From the NCBI RefSeq assembly GCF_009602705.1, contig NZ_VSWH01000001.1, positions 2,728,001-2,792,000 of the forward strand: a stretch of 64,000 bases of DNA, written 5' to 3'. This DNA is from Chryseobacterium vaccae. Lineage in GTDB: Bacteria > Bacteroidota > Bacteroidia > Flavobacteriales > Weeksellaceae. The position numbers and the translations under genes are program-made. Each line of letters starts with the position of its first letter. Within the stretch, counting starts at the first letter, position 1. Under the pieces are notes generated by a model. It saw nothing but the letters and a program-made list of their open reading frames with translations, searched no databases and was not told the origin of the DNA. This document shows positions 1 through 9,417 of this stretch, piece by piece.

Positions 1-276
1 GGTGAACACGCTTACGATATTCAGATTAATTCTACAAAATCAATGACTGGTCACCTTCTGGGTGCTGCTGGTGTCATTGAAGCTATCGCTGCGTTGGGAA
101 CTATTATTCATGGTATTGTTCCTCCTACCATCAACCATTTTACTGATGATGAAAATATTGACAGCAGACTTAACTTTACGTTTAACAAAGCTGTGAAAAA
201 AGATGTAAAAGTAGCCATGAGCAATACTTTTGGATTTGGCGGGCACAACGCTTGCGTTCTATTTAAGAAAATCTAA
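1..276 (+). CDS. fabF: 3-oxoacyl-ACP synthase II, C-terminal part (cut by window edge)
   Basis: The first 91 residues read in frame from base 1 are the C-terminal end of a beta-ketoacyl-ACP synthase (KAS II), the condensing enzyme that elongates acyl-ACP in fatty acid synthesis in the cytoplasm. The block STKSMTGHLLGAAG carries one of the two active-site His residues of the Cys-His-His triad (His18 of the visible part), and FGFGGHN near the end is the conserved C-terminal glycine loop. The catalytic Cys and the first His lie upstream of the window. The gene ends 9 bases before rnc in the same direction, which suggests cotranscription. The family is clear; FabF rather than FabB is inferred from the rnc neighbour and general resemblance. 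Confidence 0.95.
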   Translation, partial: GEHAYDIQINSTKSMTGHLLGAAGVIEAIAALGTIIHGIVPPTINHFTDDENIDSRLNFTFNKAVKKDVKVAMSNTFGFGGHNACVLFKKI

Positions 277-285
277 ATTTACTGA

Positions 286-1047
286 ATGGAGTTACAGAAA
301 TACTTTTCTAAATTCCTTCTCAAAAAAAGAAAAAGAAAATTAACGGAGAGAGACTACTTCCTTAGTACTGAACTGAACAAAATGTTGGGTACCGAGGTTC
401 AGAATGTCGCGCTCTACCGTGAAGCTTTTTCTTTGAAAAGTTCTTCTAAAAATCAAGACAGCAATTATGAAAGGCTTGAATTTTTGGGAGATTCTGTTTT
501 GGGTACCATTATTTCCTGCCATCTGTTCCAGACTTATCCTCAGGCCAATGAGGGCTATCTGACACAGATGAAATCAAAAATCGTAAACAGGAAAAACCTT
601 AATAAATTAGGAGAAGATCTTAAGCTTACCGACCTTCTGCAGAAGCAGGGTTCTGCAGCTTTAGGTGAAAATATCTCCGGAAATTTATTTGAGGCACTTA
701 TTGGTGCCGTTTATCTGGATTTTCAGTATGACGCCTGTAAAAGAATTATTCTTGAAAAGCTTCTGACCCCTACGGAAATCAACAAGCTTGAGAACAAAAT
801 TGTAAGCTACAAAGGCCTTCTGCTTGAATGGAGCCAGAAGAAAAAAGTAAATATAAAGTACGAAACCTGCGAGGAAATCCAGGCGAATAAGGCGGTCGTC
901 TTCAGGTGCCATGTATGGCTGGGAGATGAAAGAATAGCTAACGCGGCAGAGACTTCCAAGAAAAAAGCAGAGGAAAAGGCAGCACAGAGGGCATTTTATA
1001 TTTTAAACAAAAAAGAAAACATACTTGGAAATTCAAAAACTTTATGA
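286..1047 (+). CDS. rnc: Ribonuclease III
   Basis: A 253-residue endoribonuclease III that cuts double-stranded RNA in rRNA and mRNA processing. The signature ERLEFLGDS is at residues 62-70, giving metal-binding Glu65 and Asp69. A second acidic site, Glu136, lies in NLFEALIGAVYLD. A double-stranded RNA-binding domain follows at about residues 174-243 and ends in the Lys/Ala-rich helix SKKKAEEKAAQRAF. A basic 20-residue N-terminal tail (KKRKRK) precedes the catalytic domain, as is common in Bacteroidota homologues. It sits between fabF and the IPExxxVDY gene, and its 3' end overlaps the latter by 23 bases, so translation is probably coupled. Confidence 0.97.
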   Translation: MELQKYFSKFLLKKRKRKLTERDYFLSTELNKMLGTEVQNVALYREAFSLKSSSKNQDSNYERLEFLGDSVLGTIISCHLFQTYPQANEGYLTQMKSKIVNRKNLNKLGEDLKLTDLLQKQGSAALGENISGNLFEALIGAVYLDFQYDACKRIILEKLLTPTEINKLENKIVSYKGLLLEWSQKKKVNIKYETCEEIQANKAVVFRCHVWLGDERIANAAETSKKKAEEKAAQRAFYILNKKENILGNSKTL

Positions 1048-1498
1048 TCTGGATGATATAGAATTTGAAGATATTGCCATAGGATTGGTAAGATTAGCAA
1101 AAGATATACCCGCTCATGAGTTTTTCTACAAAATAAATCAGAACAACGGCCTCAATTTTTCCAGAAAGAAGGATCTTGTCTTTCACGGGGACTATTATGA
1201 CTATTTTTTTCCAAGATTTGAAGCCTACCACAAGTCTACCAGGACTTGTTTTACATTTATTTCAAACCGGTCTTCGGAAAGTAAGCAAAAAAAACTACAG
1301 ACCGAGCTCTTCACAGGAGAAGAAAACATTAAATTTTTATTAAATAATCAGGCAGATGTAGAATATATTCTGCATAGTTCGGAACAATTTCCTGATTTTT
1401 CCGTAATTTTGCTCCCTGAAAATCTTGTGTTTCCGATACAAGATTACACACTAAGTTCTGACGAAGAACTTTATCAAATTATCCAGTATTATGAATAA
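1025..1498 (+). CDS. IPExxxVDY family protein, TTG start
   Basis: A 157-residue cytoplasmic protein of unknown function. In Flavobacteriia a protein of this size and pattern usually sits between rnc and pyk, as here; I recognise it as the IPExxxVDY family mainly from that position and from the spacing of the family motif, which has drifted here to LNNQADVEY (about residues 108-116). The reading frame contains no ATG at all: the in-frame stop upstream is at 1004-1006, and the only ordinary start before the conserved N-terminus is TTG at 1025. It overlaps rnc by 23 bases and pyk by 8, so all three genes are probably translated from one message. Function remains unknown. Confidence 0.8.
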   Translation: MEIQKLYDLDDIEFEDIAIGLVRLAKDIPAHEFFYKINQNNGLNFSRKKDLVFHGDYYDYFFPRFEAYHKSTRTCFTFISNRSSESKQKKLQTELFTGEENIKFLLNNQADVEYILHSSEQFPDFSVILLPENLVFPIQDYTLSSDEELYQIIQYYE

Positions 1499-2936
1499 GT
1501 ATTTAAAGAAGACAAAAATTATCGCAACACTAGGACCTGCTTCTTCATCGAAGGAGGTCATGTTAGGACTCATGAAAGCGGGTGTTGATATTTTCAGAAT
1601 AAATTTCTCACATGCGGATTACGACCTGGTTCGAAGCAATATTGACATCATCAGAGAACTCAATAGAGAATACGGCTATTCAGTAGGAATCCTAGGCGAC
1701 CTTCAGGGACCAAAGCTGAGAGTAGGCGTTGTAAAGGAAGGTTCTTATCTTAACCCGGGAGATATCCTGACATTCACCAATGAAAAAATAGAAGGTGACT
1801 CTACCAAGGTTTATATGACCTATCAGCAGTTTCCTCAGGATGTAAAAGTGGGGGAAAGAATCCTTATTGATGATGGTAAACTGGTACTGGAAGTAACGGA
1901 AACCAATGAAAAGGATACGGTAAAGGCTAAAACAATTCAAGGGGGTCCTCTGAGCTCTAAAAAAGGAGTAAACCTTCCTAATACCAATGTATCTCTTCCT
2001 GCGCTTACGGAAAAAGATATTCAGGATGCTAACTTCATGCTTGACATGGAGGTTGACTGGATTGCTCTTTCATTTGTACGCCATGCACAGGATATCATTG
2101 ATCTGAAAAAGCTGATTGATGCCCACCCGAACGGTAAATTCAAAACACCAATTATTGCGAAAATTGAAAAGCCTGAAGGGGTTAAAAATATTGATGAAAT
2201 CTTATTGGAATGTGATGGCTTAATGGTTGCCCGTGGTGACTTAGGTGTTGAAGTTCCGATGGAAGAAGTTCCTGCGATCCAGAAAAACCTGGTAGAAAAG
2301 GCAAGATTCTATTCAAAACCGGTGATTATTGCAACCCAGATGATGGAAACTATGATCAACAGCCTTACGCCGACAAGAGCGGAAGTAAATGACGTAGCCA
2401 ACTCTGTATTGGACGGTGCTGATGCGGTAATGCTTTCCGGAGAAACTTCTGTAGGAAGATACCCGGTGCAGGTAGTGGAAAACATGGCAAAAATTGTAAA
2501 GAATATTGAAATGACCCATTTTTATCAGCATAAAAATGAGCCAATCGAGAAAGATTACAACTGCATCGATGAAAGATTCATCACCAACAGGGTATGTCTT
2601 GCTGCGGTAAGAATTGCTAAAACAACCAACGTTTCTGCTATTGTTACGCTTACACATTCCGGATATACAGCATTCCAGCTTGCTGCCCACAGACCGAATT
2701 CCCATATCATTGTATACAGCGGTAACAAAAGAGTAATCACCATGTTAAACCTTCTTTGGGGAGTACATGCTTACTATTATGACATGAAAAAATCTACGGA
2801 TGAAACGATTATCCAGGTCAATATGTTAACGCATAATTACGGGTATATTGAAACCGGAGATTTCGTAATCAACATCAATGCTACTCCATCTTACGAAGGC
2901 GGAAAAACCAATACATTACGATTGACAACTGTCTAA
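1491..2936 (+). CDS. pyk: Pyruvate kinase
   Basis: A 481-residue pyruvate kinase, which converts phosphoenolpyruvate and ADP to pyruvate and ATP in the last step of glycolysis. The N-terminal KTKIIATLGPAS block, the GDLQGPKLRVG segment, the active-site stretch IIAKIEKPEG (catalytic Lys224, Glu226 binding the metal) and the ARGDLGVE loop are all present, followed by the MMETMINSLTPTRAEVNDVANSV-type region. A C-terminal domain runs from about residue 350. The length is usual for bacterial PykF/PykA types. The start overlaps the upstream gene by 8 bases. A strong bidirectional hairpin follows at 2983-3020. Confidence 0.97.
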   Translation: MNKYLKKTKIIATLGPASSSKEVMLGLMKAGVDIFRINFSHADYDLVRSNIDIIRELNREYGYSVGILGDLQGPKLRVGVVKEGSYLNPGDILTFTNEKIEGDSTKVYMTYQQFPQDVKVGERILIDDGKLVLEVTETNEKDTVKAKTIQGGPLSSKKGVNLPNTNVSLPALTEKDIQDANFMLDMEVDWIALSFVRHAQDIIDLKKLIDAHPNGKFKTPIIAKIEKPEGVKNIDEILLECDGLMVARGDLGVEVPMEEVPAIQKNLVEKARFYSKPVIIATQMMETMINSLTPTRAEVNDVANSVLDGADAVMLSGETSVGRYPVQVVENMAKIVKNIEMTHFYQHKNEPIEKDYNCIDERFITNRVCLAAVRIAKTTNVSAIVTLTHSGYTAFQLAAHRPNSHIIVYSGNKRVITMLNLLWGVHAYYYDMKKSTDETIIQVNMLTHNYGYIETGDFVININATPSYEGGKTNTLRLTTV

Positions 2937-2982
2937 AATAAGTAATAGGCAATAGGCAAAGCTACTTTTTGTCAAAGCATAC

Positions 2983-3020
2983 AAAAAAACTCCCGGGATA
3001 TTTTCTTCCGGGAGTTTTTG
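2983..3020. terminator. Bidirectional terminator between pyk and the WG-repeat gene
   Basis: The inverted repeat ACTCCCGG / CCGGGAGT (2989-2996 with 3008-3015) is flanked by a run of A on the left and a run of T on the right. It can terminate the plus-strand pyk operon and the convergent minus-strand gene that ends at 3023. Confidence 0.9.
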
Positions 3021-3022
3021 TT

Positions 3023-4924
3023 TTATCTAAAGTCTTCTTCGTCAAAATTATAATTCAGTTCAGATGCTTTTATTGAATTCTTATAGATGTCCAGTAAAAT
3101 TCGCCTGTCAAAAAAGCCAATGCCTTCTTTCATTGCAGGAGGTTCATAATCAAAACCACCAGGATAAAACTCTTCCCCGTCTTTCTGTATCAGTGAATAC
3201 CCAAATCTTTTTCTGAGTACAAAATATCTTTCCGCATAAAAGCCTTCCTCTACCTCCTGAACATCTTCCATTTCAAAAGGAATAATCACTTTATTATTTT
3301 CATCTACCGCTCCTAACTTTTCATCTTTAATAAAAAAGTAATATCCATTATCATCATTCCCTCTTTGATAGCGGTCATATTCTGAAGGGATAACTTTTTT
3401 ATTTCTTGTCATAACGCCCACTTTTTTATCTTTCCAGATCACGGCTACAGATGGATCAGAAAAAGAGCTTATGCTATGATTTTCAAACGGAATTATGACT
3501 TCACTCTTATAATTAAGGATTCCGGAAGCTCCGTCTTTTTTAAAAAGAATCCAATATTTTCCAATATTTTTTTTATCTTCTTCTTTATCCGGAACGATGA
3601 AATCAAAAGCAATATCGAAAAAGCCTTCATCATATATAAAAGGAATAATCACCTTATTTTTATGATTGATCAATCCTTTCTTCCCCTCCTTATTAATGGC
3701 CAGAAAATACCCTGTATCTCCCAGCGGAGCCAGTCTTTTGTATATCTGGGGAATAATTATTTTCAGATTGGAGTTTCTGATCCCAAAATTTTTATTCTGT
3801 CCGGCAACGATATATTTTTTACCGGGCATCCAGAATGACTCATCAAATACCCTGTTGGTTTCCGGGTCATAAACATTAACAATAGTTTTATTGTCTTTAT
3901 AGGTGGATAAAAGAATAAACCGGTTTTGATACAAGTCTGCCCGATGGTATTTAAAAGGAGTTACAGGTTGACCTTTTTTATTGATTAAACCTACAGAACC
4001 TCCTTTCAAAGCTTCATAGAAATCCCCTGCTTTCAAAATTCTTTTATATTTTTCAGAGATAATTTCGCCTTTTTCATTGACTAAAAATGAGCCACTCTTT
4101 TGTTCTAAAGCGATTGTATTTCCATTAAAGCTGTAGCTTAACAAACTTGTTTCTGTGTGAGTGTCTTCTCCATAAGGCTGAAAATCTTTGTTTAACAGAT
4201 ACCATGTATACTTTTTGTCTTTCTCTACCAGTCCGAAATAAAATTTGTTAAACGCAATCATATCCTGATACCTGAAATTCGTGAGATGTTCTCCCTTCAG
4301 GTTTACCAGATCACTTTTCCCGTCTTTTTTTCTTTCTTTTATAAAATATTCAGATAATTTATAGGTATTGGAATCTATGGAAAGAAAGGAATCGGTTCCA
4401 GATTCATATAGAACTTTCATATCTTTTTTCCTGATGAGCTGATCAGCTTGATAGCCCTTCCCAATCCAATACTCATCAGAAATGCTTTCTACGTCCCTGA
4501 AATAGTCGCTTACCCGCATTCCTTCTTTATCTATAAAATAATACATGGGTGTGGTATCTTCTTCTGTACATAGATTTTCCGCACTACAATTACGGTCTAT
4601 GGGAACATTTATTTTTACCTTCGAATATCCGTATTGATCAAAAGCAGAAGCAGAAGTATATTCGGGCGGAATGATTTCTTTACCGGTCTGATCTATAAAT
4701 CCCCATTGCCAGCTATAATTTCCATCCTTTAAAACTCTGGCTCTTCTTTCATCCGATTTTCTAGAAACCTTCTGAAACATGCCTATAAGTTTATATTTTT
4801 CCTGAAGGCTTTTAATATCCGTAGAATCTGTCATCACCCCATAACGGTCTATTGGAATAAGTTTTTGTGATGAGAGCAAACCAAAGCCAAGGCAGAGAAA
4901 AAAAGGATAGACCGTTTTCTTCAT
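3023..4924 (-). CDS. Secreted WG-repeat protein
   Basis: A 633-residue protein with a short signal peptide (MKKTVYPFFLCLGFGLLSSQ) and about nine degenerate WG-type beta repeats, each of the form G-L-I-N-K-x-G-x-x-I-I-P-x-x-Y-D. Clear units include GGSVGLINKKGQPVTPFKY, EGKKGLINHKNKVIIPFIY and KKVGVMTRNKKVIPSEY. WG repeats are found in many bacterial surface and periplasmic proteins and have no fixed enzymatic role, so no function is assigned. I use the ATG at 4924 rather than a TTG at 4936, because the ATG begins the signal peptide and does not overlap the upstream gene. It follows the aldehyde dehydrogenase stop (4926-4928) by one base, so the two may be cotranscribed. Confidence 0.85.
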   Translation of the reverse strand: MKKTVYPFFLCLGFGLLSSQKLIPIDRYGVMTDSTDIKSLQEKYKLIGMFQKVSRKSDERRARVLKDGNYSWQWGFIDQTGKEIIPPEYTSASAFDQYGYSKVKINVPIDRNCSAENLCTEEDTTPMYYFIDKEGMRVSDYFRDVESISDEYWIGKGYQADQLIRKKDMKVLYESGTDSFLSIDSNTYKLSEYFIKERKKDGKSDLVNLKGEHLTNFRYQDMIAFNKFYFGLVEKDKKYTWYLLNKDFQPYGEDTHTETSLLSYSFNGNTIALEQKSGSFLVNEKGEIISEKYKRILKAGDFYEALKGGSVGLINKKGQPVTPFKYHRADLYQNRFILLSTYKDNKTIVNVYDPETNRVFDESFWMPGKKYIVAGQNKNFGIRNSNLKIIIPQIYKRLAPLGDTGYFLAINKEGKKGLINHKNKVIIPFIYDEGFFDIAFDFIVPDKEEDKKNIGKYWILFKKDGASGILNYKSEVIIPFENHSISSFSDPSVAVIWKDKKVGVMTRNKKVIPSEYDRYQRGNDDNGYYFFIKDEKLGAVDENNKVIIPFEMEDVQEVEEGFYAERYFVLRKRFGYSLIQKDGEEFYPGGFDYEPPAMKEGIGFFDRRILLDIYKNSIKASELNYNFDEEDFR

Positions 4925-4925
4925 G

Positions 4926-6218
4926 TTAATTTCCAACGATGGTTTTCGCCGTCACAAATTCTTTTAAAGCCAGTAAAGAAAGTTCTGTTCCATATCCTGA
5001 GGCTTTGCTTCCACCGAATGGAAAACGCGGATCAGAACTGGTCATTCTGTTGATATTTACCGTTCCTGATTCAAGATTTTCAATGAAATATAACTGACGC
5101 TCTTTGTTGGCCGTCCATACAGAATTGGAAAGTCCGAAAGGAATATCGTTCGCCATTTGTAAAGCTTCTTCGTCATTTTTTGCCGTCATAATCATTCCCA
5201 GAGGTCCGAAAAGTTCCTCTTTTAAAATAGGATTTCCCTCCTTAACCCTTATTAAACCAGGTTTAAATTCGTTTTCTGAGATTCTTTCCAGAGGAATAAT
5301 GATTTCTGCACCATTTTCCAAAGCTCTGTTGAACTGAGCTTCCAGTTCATCCGCGAGGTCAGGCCTTGCCATTCCGGCTAATTTGGTTTCCTTATTTAGA
5401 GGATCTCCAATTTCATATTTTTTATATTCTTCAATGAATTTCGGTAAAAACTCATCTTCAATTTTTTCAGCAATGATAAATCTTTTTGCTGCTGTACAGG
5501 TCTGTCCGCAGTTTTGAAGTCTTGATTTCACTCCGAACTTTGCTGCTTCATCCAGATTTGCATCTTCAAAAATGATGAAAGCGTCACTCCCACCTAACTC
5601 AAGCAAAGATTTTTTAATATTTAAACCAGCGATAGAAGCTACTTCTCCCCCAGCCTTTCCGCTGCCCGTTAAGCTCACTCCTTTTACAGCATCATGTTCA
5701 AGGATTTCCTTGACAGCCTTATGTCCTACTTCAAGATTCTGGAAAACTCCTTCAGGGAAACCTGCCTCTAAAAGAACTTCTTCAATTGCGTTTCCGCTTC
5801 CGAAACAAATTGAAGCATGCTTAAGAACCACGGTATTTCCGGCTAAAATAGCAGGAACAGCAAACCTCAGCACCTGCCAGAAAGGAAAATTCCAGGGCAT
5901 CACGCCTAAAATTACGCCTTTCGGAGCATAATGAACTTCAGAATAAGCAAATTCAGACACCACTTTTTCAGGTTTTAAAATATTTTCTGCCTCTGCATAA
6001 TAATTCATCATTAGGGCACATTTTTCCACCTCAGCAATTGATTCTGAAATGGGCTTATTCATTTCCGTAGTAATGATCCTTCCAAATTTTTCCGAATTAT
6101 TTTTTAAAATTTCTGCCGCCTTTGCAATCAGCTTCTGTCTTTCTTCAAACGGCACTTTTCTCCATGATGAAAATGTCTTATCTGCTTTAATAAGTTTATT
6201 TTCAATTAACTGTTCCAT
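4926..6218 (-). CDS. Aldehyde dehydrogenase family protein (succinate-semialdehyde dehydrogenase-like)
   Basis: A 430-residue NAD(P)-dependent aldehyde dehydrogenase. PWNFP contains the oxyanion Asn110, Lys133 lies in the cofactor site, ELGGSD gives the general base Glu207, and NCGQTCTA gives the nucleophile Cys241. The C-terminal PFGGSKASGYG block is present. The overall pattern resembles GabD/YneI-type succinate-semialdehyde dehydrogenases, but the substrate is not proved by sequence. It starts about 20 residues later than the roughly 455-residue relatives I know; an in-frame TAA two codons upstream (6222-6224) shows that the short N-terminus is real. It lies on the same strand as hutG upstream and the WG-repeat gene downstream. 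Confidence 0.9.
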   Translation of the reverse strand: MEQLIENKLIKADKTFSSWRKVPFEERQKLIAKAAEILKNNSEKFGRIITTEMNKPISESIAEVEKCALMMNYYAEAENILKPEKVVSEFAYSEVHYAPKGVILGVMPWNFPFWQVLRFAVPAILAGNTVVLKHASICFGSGNAIEEVLLEAGFPEGVFQNLEVGHKAVKEILEHDAVKGVSLTGSGKAGGEVASIAGLNIKKSLLELGGSDAFIIFEDANLDEAAKFGVKSRLQNCGQTCTAAKRFIIAEKIEDEFLPKFIEEYKKYEIGDPLNKETKLAGMARPDLADELEAQFNRALENGAEIIIPLERISENEFKPGLIRVKEGNPILKEELFGPLGMIMTAKNDEEALQMANDIPFGLSNSVWTANKERQLYFIENLESGTVNINRMTSSDPRFPFGGSKASGYGTELSLLALKEFVTAKTIVGN

Positions 6219-6354
6219 AATTTAATTTCTGTTTTAAATTCAAATCAATGAATTTATTTAATGCTTCTTCTTTAAAAGCATCATGAAAGCAACAAATTTT
6301 GTTCCTTAAGTTTATATAAAATAATGATTTTCTCTATTGAGACAATATATGTTC

Positions 6355-7278
6355 TTACACCATAAACCATTCATTCAAAAGACAGGCTGCCAGCCTTGCT
6401 GTTCTGTCCTGAATATCAAAAGAAGGATTTACTTCTGCTGCATCCAGTGACACTACTTTTTTATTTTTTAAGATATGCCTGTAAAAATGCATGAAAGTAG
6501 CATCCGCAAAGATCCCGTTGTAGGCAGAAGCTGATACGCCGGGCGCAATGGAAGCATTGAATACATCCATACAAATAGTAAGATAGGCATAATCTACGTT
6601 GTCCAGCAATTCGTCAATACGCTGATAAATGGATGGAAGGTTTTCAAAAAAGAGTTCATCGGCAAGAATGTACTTCATCCCGTACTGATGAGCGGTATCA
6701 AAAAGTTTTAATGTGTTTGAATTTCTCTGGATTCCTATGTGCAGGGAATTGATTGGTCCTTCCTGTGCAATCTGCCAGAATCCTGTTCCGGAGCTTGGCC
6801 CTACTTTTTTTTCCGGCTGTCTATTATCAAAATGAGCATCAATATTAATGATCCCTATTTTCTGTTCCGGAAAAGCAGTTTTCACTCCTAAATAATGGGC
6901 ATAAGTTACTTCATGGCCTCCGCCCAGCACTAATGATTTTCCTCCTTTTAAAAGGACTTTTGATACATTTTTAGCAAGACTGTTCTGAGCCGTTTCCAAG
7001 TCTCCGTTTTCACAAGTGATATTTCCGAAATCCAGCAAAGAAAAGTCAGGGAAAATAACCGGAAAATTGGACATATTTTTCCTGATCACATCAGGTGCAT
7101 CCTTTGCTCCGAGGCGTCCTTTATTTCTTCGTACTCCTTCATCTACGGCAAAACCGTGCATAACGAAATCATTCGTTGAAATAGTATCGTAATTGTGTTC
7201 ATCTTTTACTCTCTGAAACAGCCTGTGGAAAAGAAGCTCTTCTCCATCCAGTCTACCCTGCCAAATATCTTGAAACAT
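6355..7278 (-). CDS. hutG: Formimidoylglutamase (arginase/ureohydrolase family)
   Basis: A 307-residue ureohydrolase-fold enzyme expected to hydrolyse N-formimino-L-glutamate to glutamate and formamide, the last step of one histidine-degradation route. Mn-binding blocks are GGGHE (His122) and NIDAHFD (Asp147, His149, Asp151). In the third block, CMDVFNASIAPGVSA, Asp238 is present but the Asp usually two residues earlier is Cys236. The APGVSA tail is typical of formimidoylglutamases rather than arginases. hutI lies about 3.6 kb away on the same strand, separated by a BCCT transporter and a DUF695 gene, which supports the histidine assignment. Agmatinase or another ureohydrolase is less likely. 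Confidence 0.85.
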   Translation of the reverse strand: MFQDIWQGRLDGEELLFHRLFQRVKDEHNYDTISTNDFVMHGFAVDEGVRRNKGRLGAKDAPDVIRKNMSNFPVIFPDFSLLDFGNITCENGDLETAQNSLAKNVSKVLLKGGKSLVLGGGHEVTYAHYLGVKTAFPEQKIGIINIDAHFDNRQPEKKVGPSSGTGFWQIAQEGPINSLHIGIQRNSNTLKLFDTAHQYGMKYILADELFFENLPSIYQRIDELLDNVDYAYLTICMDVFNASIAPGVSASAYNGIFADATFMHFYRHILKNKKVVSLDAAEVNPSFDIQDRTARLAACLLNEWFMV

Positions 7279-7404
7279 AATCCTTTAAAATTCAATTTTA
7301 GTCACATCATTATATCCAGTAAAGCTAGCTAATATTGTTTAGATAAAAAAGCTCTGTTCATATATTATGCAAAGAATTTAGGATAAGAATAACTTGAGCT
7401 TATT

Positions 7405-9417
7405 CTATTCTTTTTTCTGATTGGCATTGCTGCTGATGAACATTTCATTTCGTTCTTCTGAAATAATTTCCAAAAACCGTTCATAATGCTTCAGCACGTC
7501 AGAAATTAATTCATTCTTGGTAAAATACTGCACATCATAACCTTCTCTTCCGTCTCCAAAATAGGATCTTGGATAATGGGTTTTATTATCATCAATTTCC
7601 GGCAGGTTTTCTTCATTCATGATATGTTCAGAAACTGTTTTTATCTGATTTTCGATACCGTAGACAAAGTTATTCACAACCCCCTGATGGATTTCTATTT
7701 CTATTCTGACAGGATTTTCACCATGATTTATCTGCGCTTTAATTCCGTTGGTCGCAAATTCCTGCTGCAGTTCTGTAAAGGCTTCTTTGCCTTTCACCTG
7801 AATGAAATGGTCTACGGAAGCATTATCTTTAAAGGAAACGATATTTTTTAAACGTTCTTTCCAGAATTCACCAGACCATGGAACAGTAGACACTGAAAAG
7901 TTTCTGTCATAATATTTTTGGTCTATCACCAATCCTTTCATCAGGCTTACCATAAACAGAATTACTACAATGGAAAACGGTAATGCTGTAATTAAGGTCA
8001 TGCTTTGTAGTGCTTTCAAACCTCCCACATTCAGCAGTAAAAGAGAAAGAACAGCCAATAAAACACCCCAGAATACAACCTGCCATTTTGGAGATTTACC
8101 GGCATTTTTGGTGGCAATACTGTTCATGACAAATATTCCCGAATCTGCTGATGTAACAAAAAAGATAAGAATGATAAGAATCACGAAGAATCCTGTAAAT
8201 TCTGATAAAGGCAGGTACTCTAAGAACCGGAACATTAATGCGTCCGGATCTGTGGCAAACTGACTTAACTGCCCGTTGGCAATATTTAAATCAAACCAAA
8301 TGGCACTGTTTCCGAATACGGACATCCAGATAAAATTGAACAACGTTGGTAATATTAAGACTGCAAGGATAAATTCTCGTATTGTACGCCCTTTGGAAAT
8401 CCTCGCAATAAACAAGCCTACATATGGAGACCAGGAAATCCACCATGCCCAGTACAGGATGGTCCAGTCGTAAAACCATGGCAATGCATTTTTCTCATAA
8501 ACATGGGTATTGAAGGTAAGATTGAAAAAGTTATTGATATAATTTCCCAGTCCTTCTGTAAAACTTCCGATCAGATATACTGTTGGTCCCAATATCAGCA
8601 CAAAAATCAGGAGCCCTATCACACTAATGACATTGATATTACTTAAAATCTTCACTCCTTTTCCTACTCCAGAGATGGCAGACATTACGGAAAGAGCAAC
8701 AAGGGTAACCACAATGATGATCTGATACATAAAACTGTTCTCAGGCGTAATATGAAGGATATTCAGTCCGGAACTGATCTGTACCACTCCAAATCCCAGC
8801 GTGGTAGTGATTCCAAAGAAAGTACAGCATAAGGCAAAAACGTCAATAGCATTGCCCCATTTTCCGTTGATCTTATTTTTTAACAAGGGATAAAAGCAGC
8901 TTCGTAATGAAAGCGGAAGCCTGTAACGGTAAGCAAAGTAAGATAAAGAAAGTCCTACCACTCCATAAATAGCCCATGCATGGATTCCCCAATGGAAAAA
9001 GGTATAGAGCTGCGCCTGCTTGGCCCGGCTTACATAATGATTATCCGCAAAAACGTCTGAAGAATAATGCTGCATGGGTTCAGCCACACTAAAATAGATT
9101 AATCCAATCCCCATTCCTGCGGCAAACAGCATGGAAATCCAGGAAAAGAAGGAATATTCCGGCTTACTGTCATTCGCTCCCAGCTTAATGTTAGCATATT
9201 TACTAAACAGCAGATATACCAGGAAAATTACAAAAAGCGTTACAGACCAAACGTACACCCAATTTAAATTAACGAATATGAATTGTTTGATTTCATTCAG
9301 GATATTTTCCGTTGGTTGTGGATAAACTGCAGACAAAAAACAGGTTCCTATAATAAAGAGCAAACTCGGAATAGTGACCCCTTTGTTAAAAGTAGATCTA
9401 ACATTTTGAAAATTCAT
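7405..9417 (-). CDS. BCCT family transporter (betaine/choline/carnitine type)
   Basis: A 670-residue inner-membrane secondary transporter with about 12 hydrophobic segments over residues 12-500. Family marks include GMGIGLIYFSVAEPM (residues 101-115, the glycine-rich unwound helix of BCCT carriers) and a Trp-rich stretch WAWWISWSPYVG near residues 325-336 that forms the aromatic substrate box. A long hydrophilic C-terminal tail (about residues 510-670) resembles BetT-like proteins, in which the tail can sense osmotic state. Known substrates are quaternary amines such as choline and betaine. Its position between hutG and hutI raises the possibility of a link to histidine-derived compounds, but this is only inference. 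Confidence 0.93.
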   Translation of the reverse strand: MNFQNVRSTFNKGVTIPSLLFIIGTCFLSAVYPQPTENILNEIKQFIFVNLNWVYVWSVTLFVIFLVYLLFSKYANIKLGANDSKPEYSFFSWISMLFAAGMGIGLIYFSVAEPMQHYSSDVFADNHYVSRAKQAQLYTFFHWGIHAWAIYGVVGLSLSYFAYRYRLPLSLRSCFYPLLKNKINGKWGNAIDVFALCCTFFGITTTLGFGVVQISSGLNILHITPENSFMYQIIIVVTLVALSVMSAISGVGKGVKILSNINVISVIGLLIFVLILGPTVYLIGSFTEGLGNYINNFFNLTFNTHVYEKNALPWFYDWTILYWAWWISWSPYVGLFIARISKGRTIREFILAVLILPTLFNFIWMSVFGNSAIWFDLNIANGQLSQFATDPDALMFRFLEYLPLSEFTGFFVILIILIFFVTSADSGIFVMNSIATKNAGKSPKWQVVFWGVLLAVLSLLLLNVGGLKALQSMTLITALPFSIVVILFMVSLMKGLVIDQKYYDRNFSVSTVPWSGEFWKERLKNIVSFKDNASVDHFIQVKGKEAFTELQQEFATNGIKAQINHGENPVRIEIEIHQGVVNNFVYGIENQIKTVSEHIMNEENLPEIDDNKTHYPRSYFGDGREGYDVQYFTKNELISDVLKHYERFLEIISEERNEMFISSNANQKKE

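Noticed and set aside
2940..2965. AATAGGC tandem repeat after pyk
   Set aside because: Only two short imperfect copies; similar words occur in other gaps (40541-40560 on the other strand), so it looks like a fragment of a general intergenic repeat rather than a feature.
4924..4936. TTG start at 4936 for the WG-repeat gene
   Set aside because: It overlaps the upstream gene and adds four residues before a proper signal peptide that starts at the ATG at 4924.
7384..7407. AGAATAA/TTATTCT hairpin at the BCCT stop as terminator
   Set aside because: It overlaps the stop codon and has no T tract in the gene direction.
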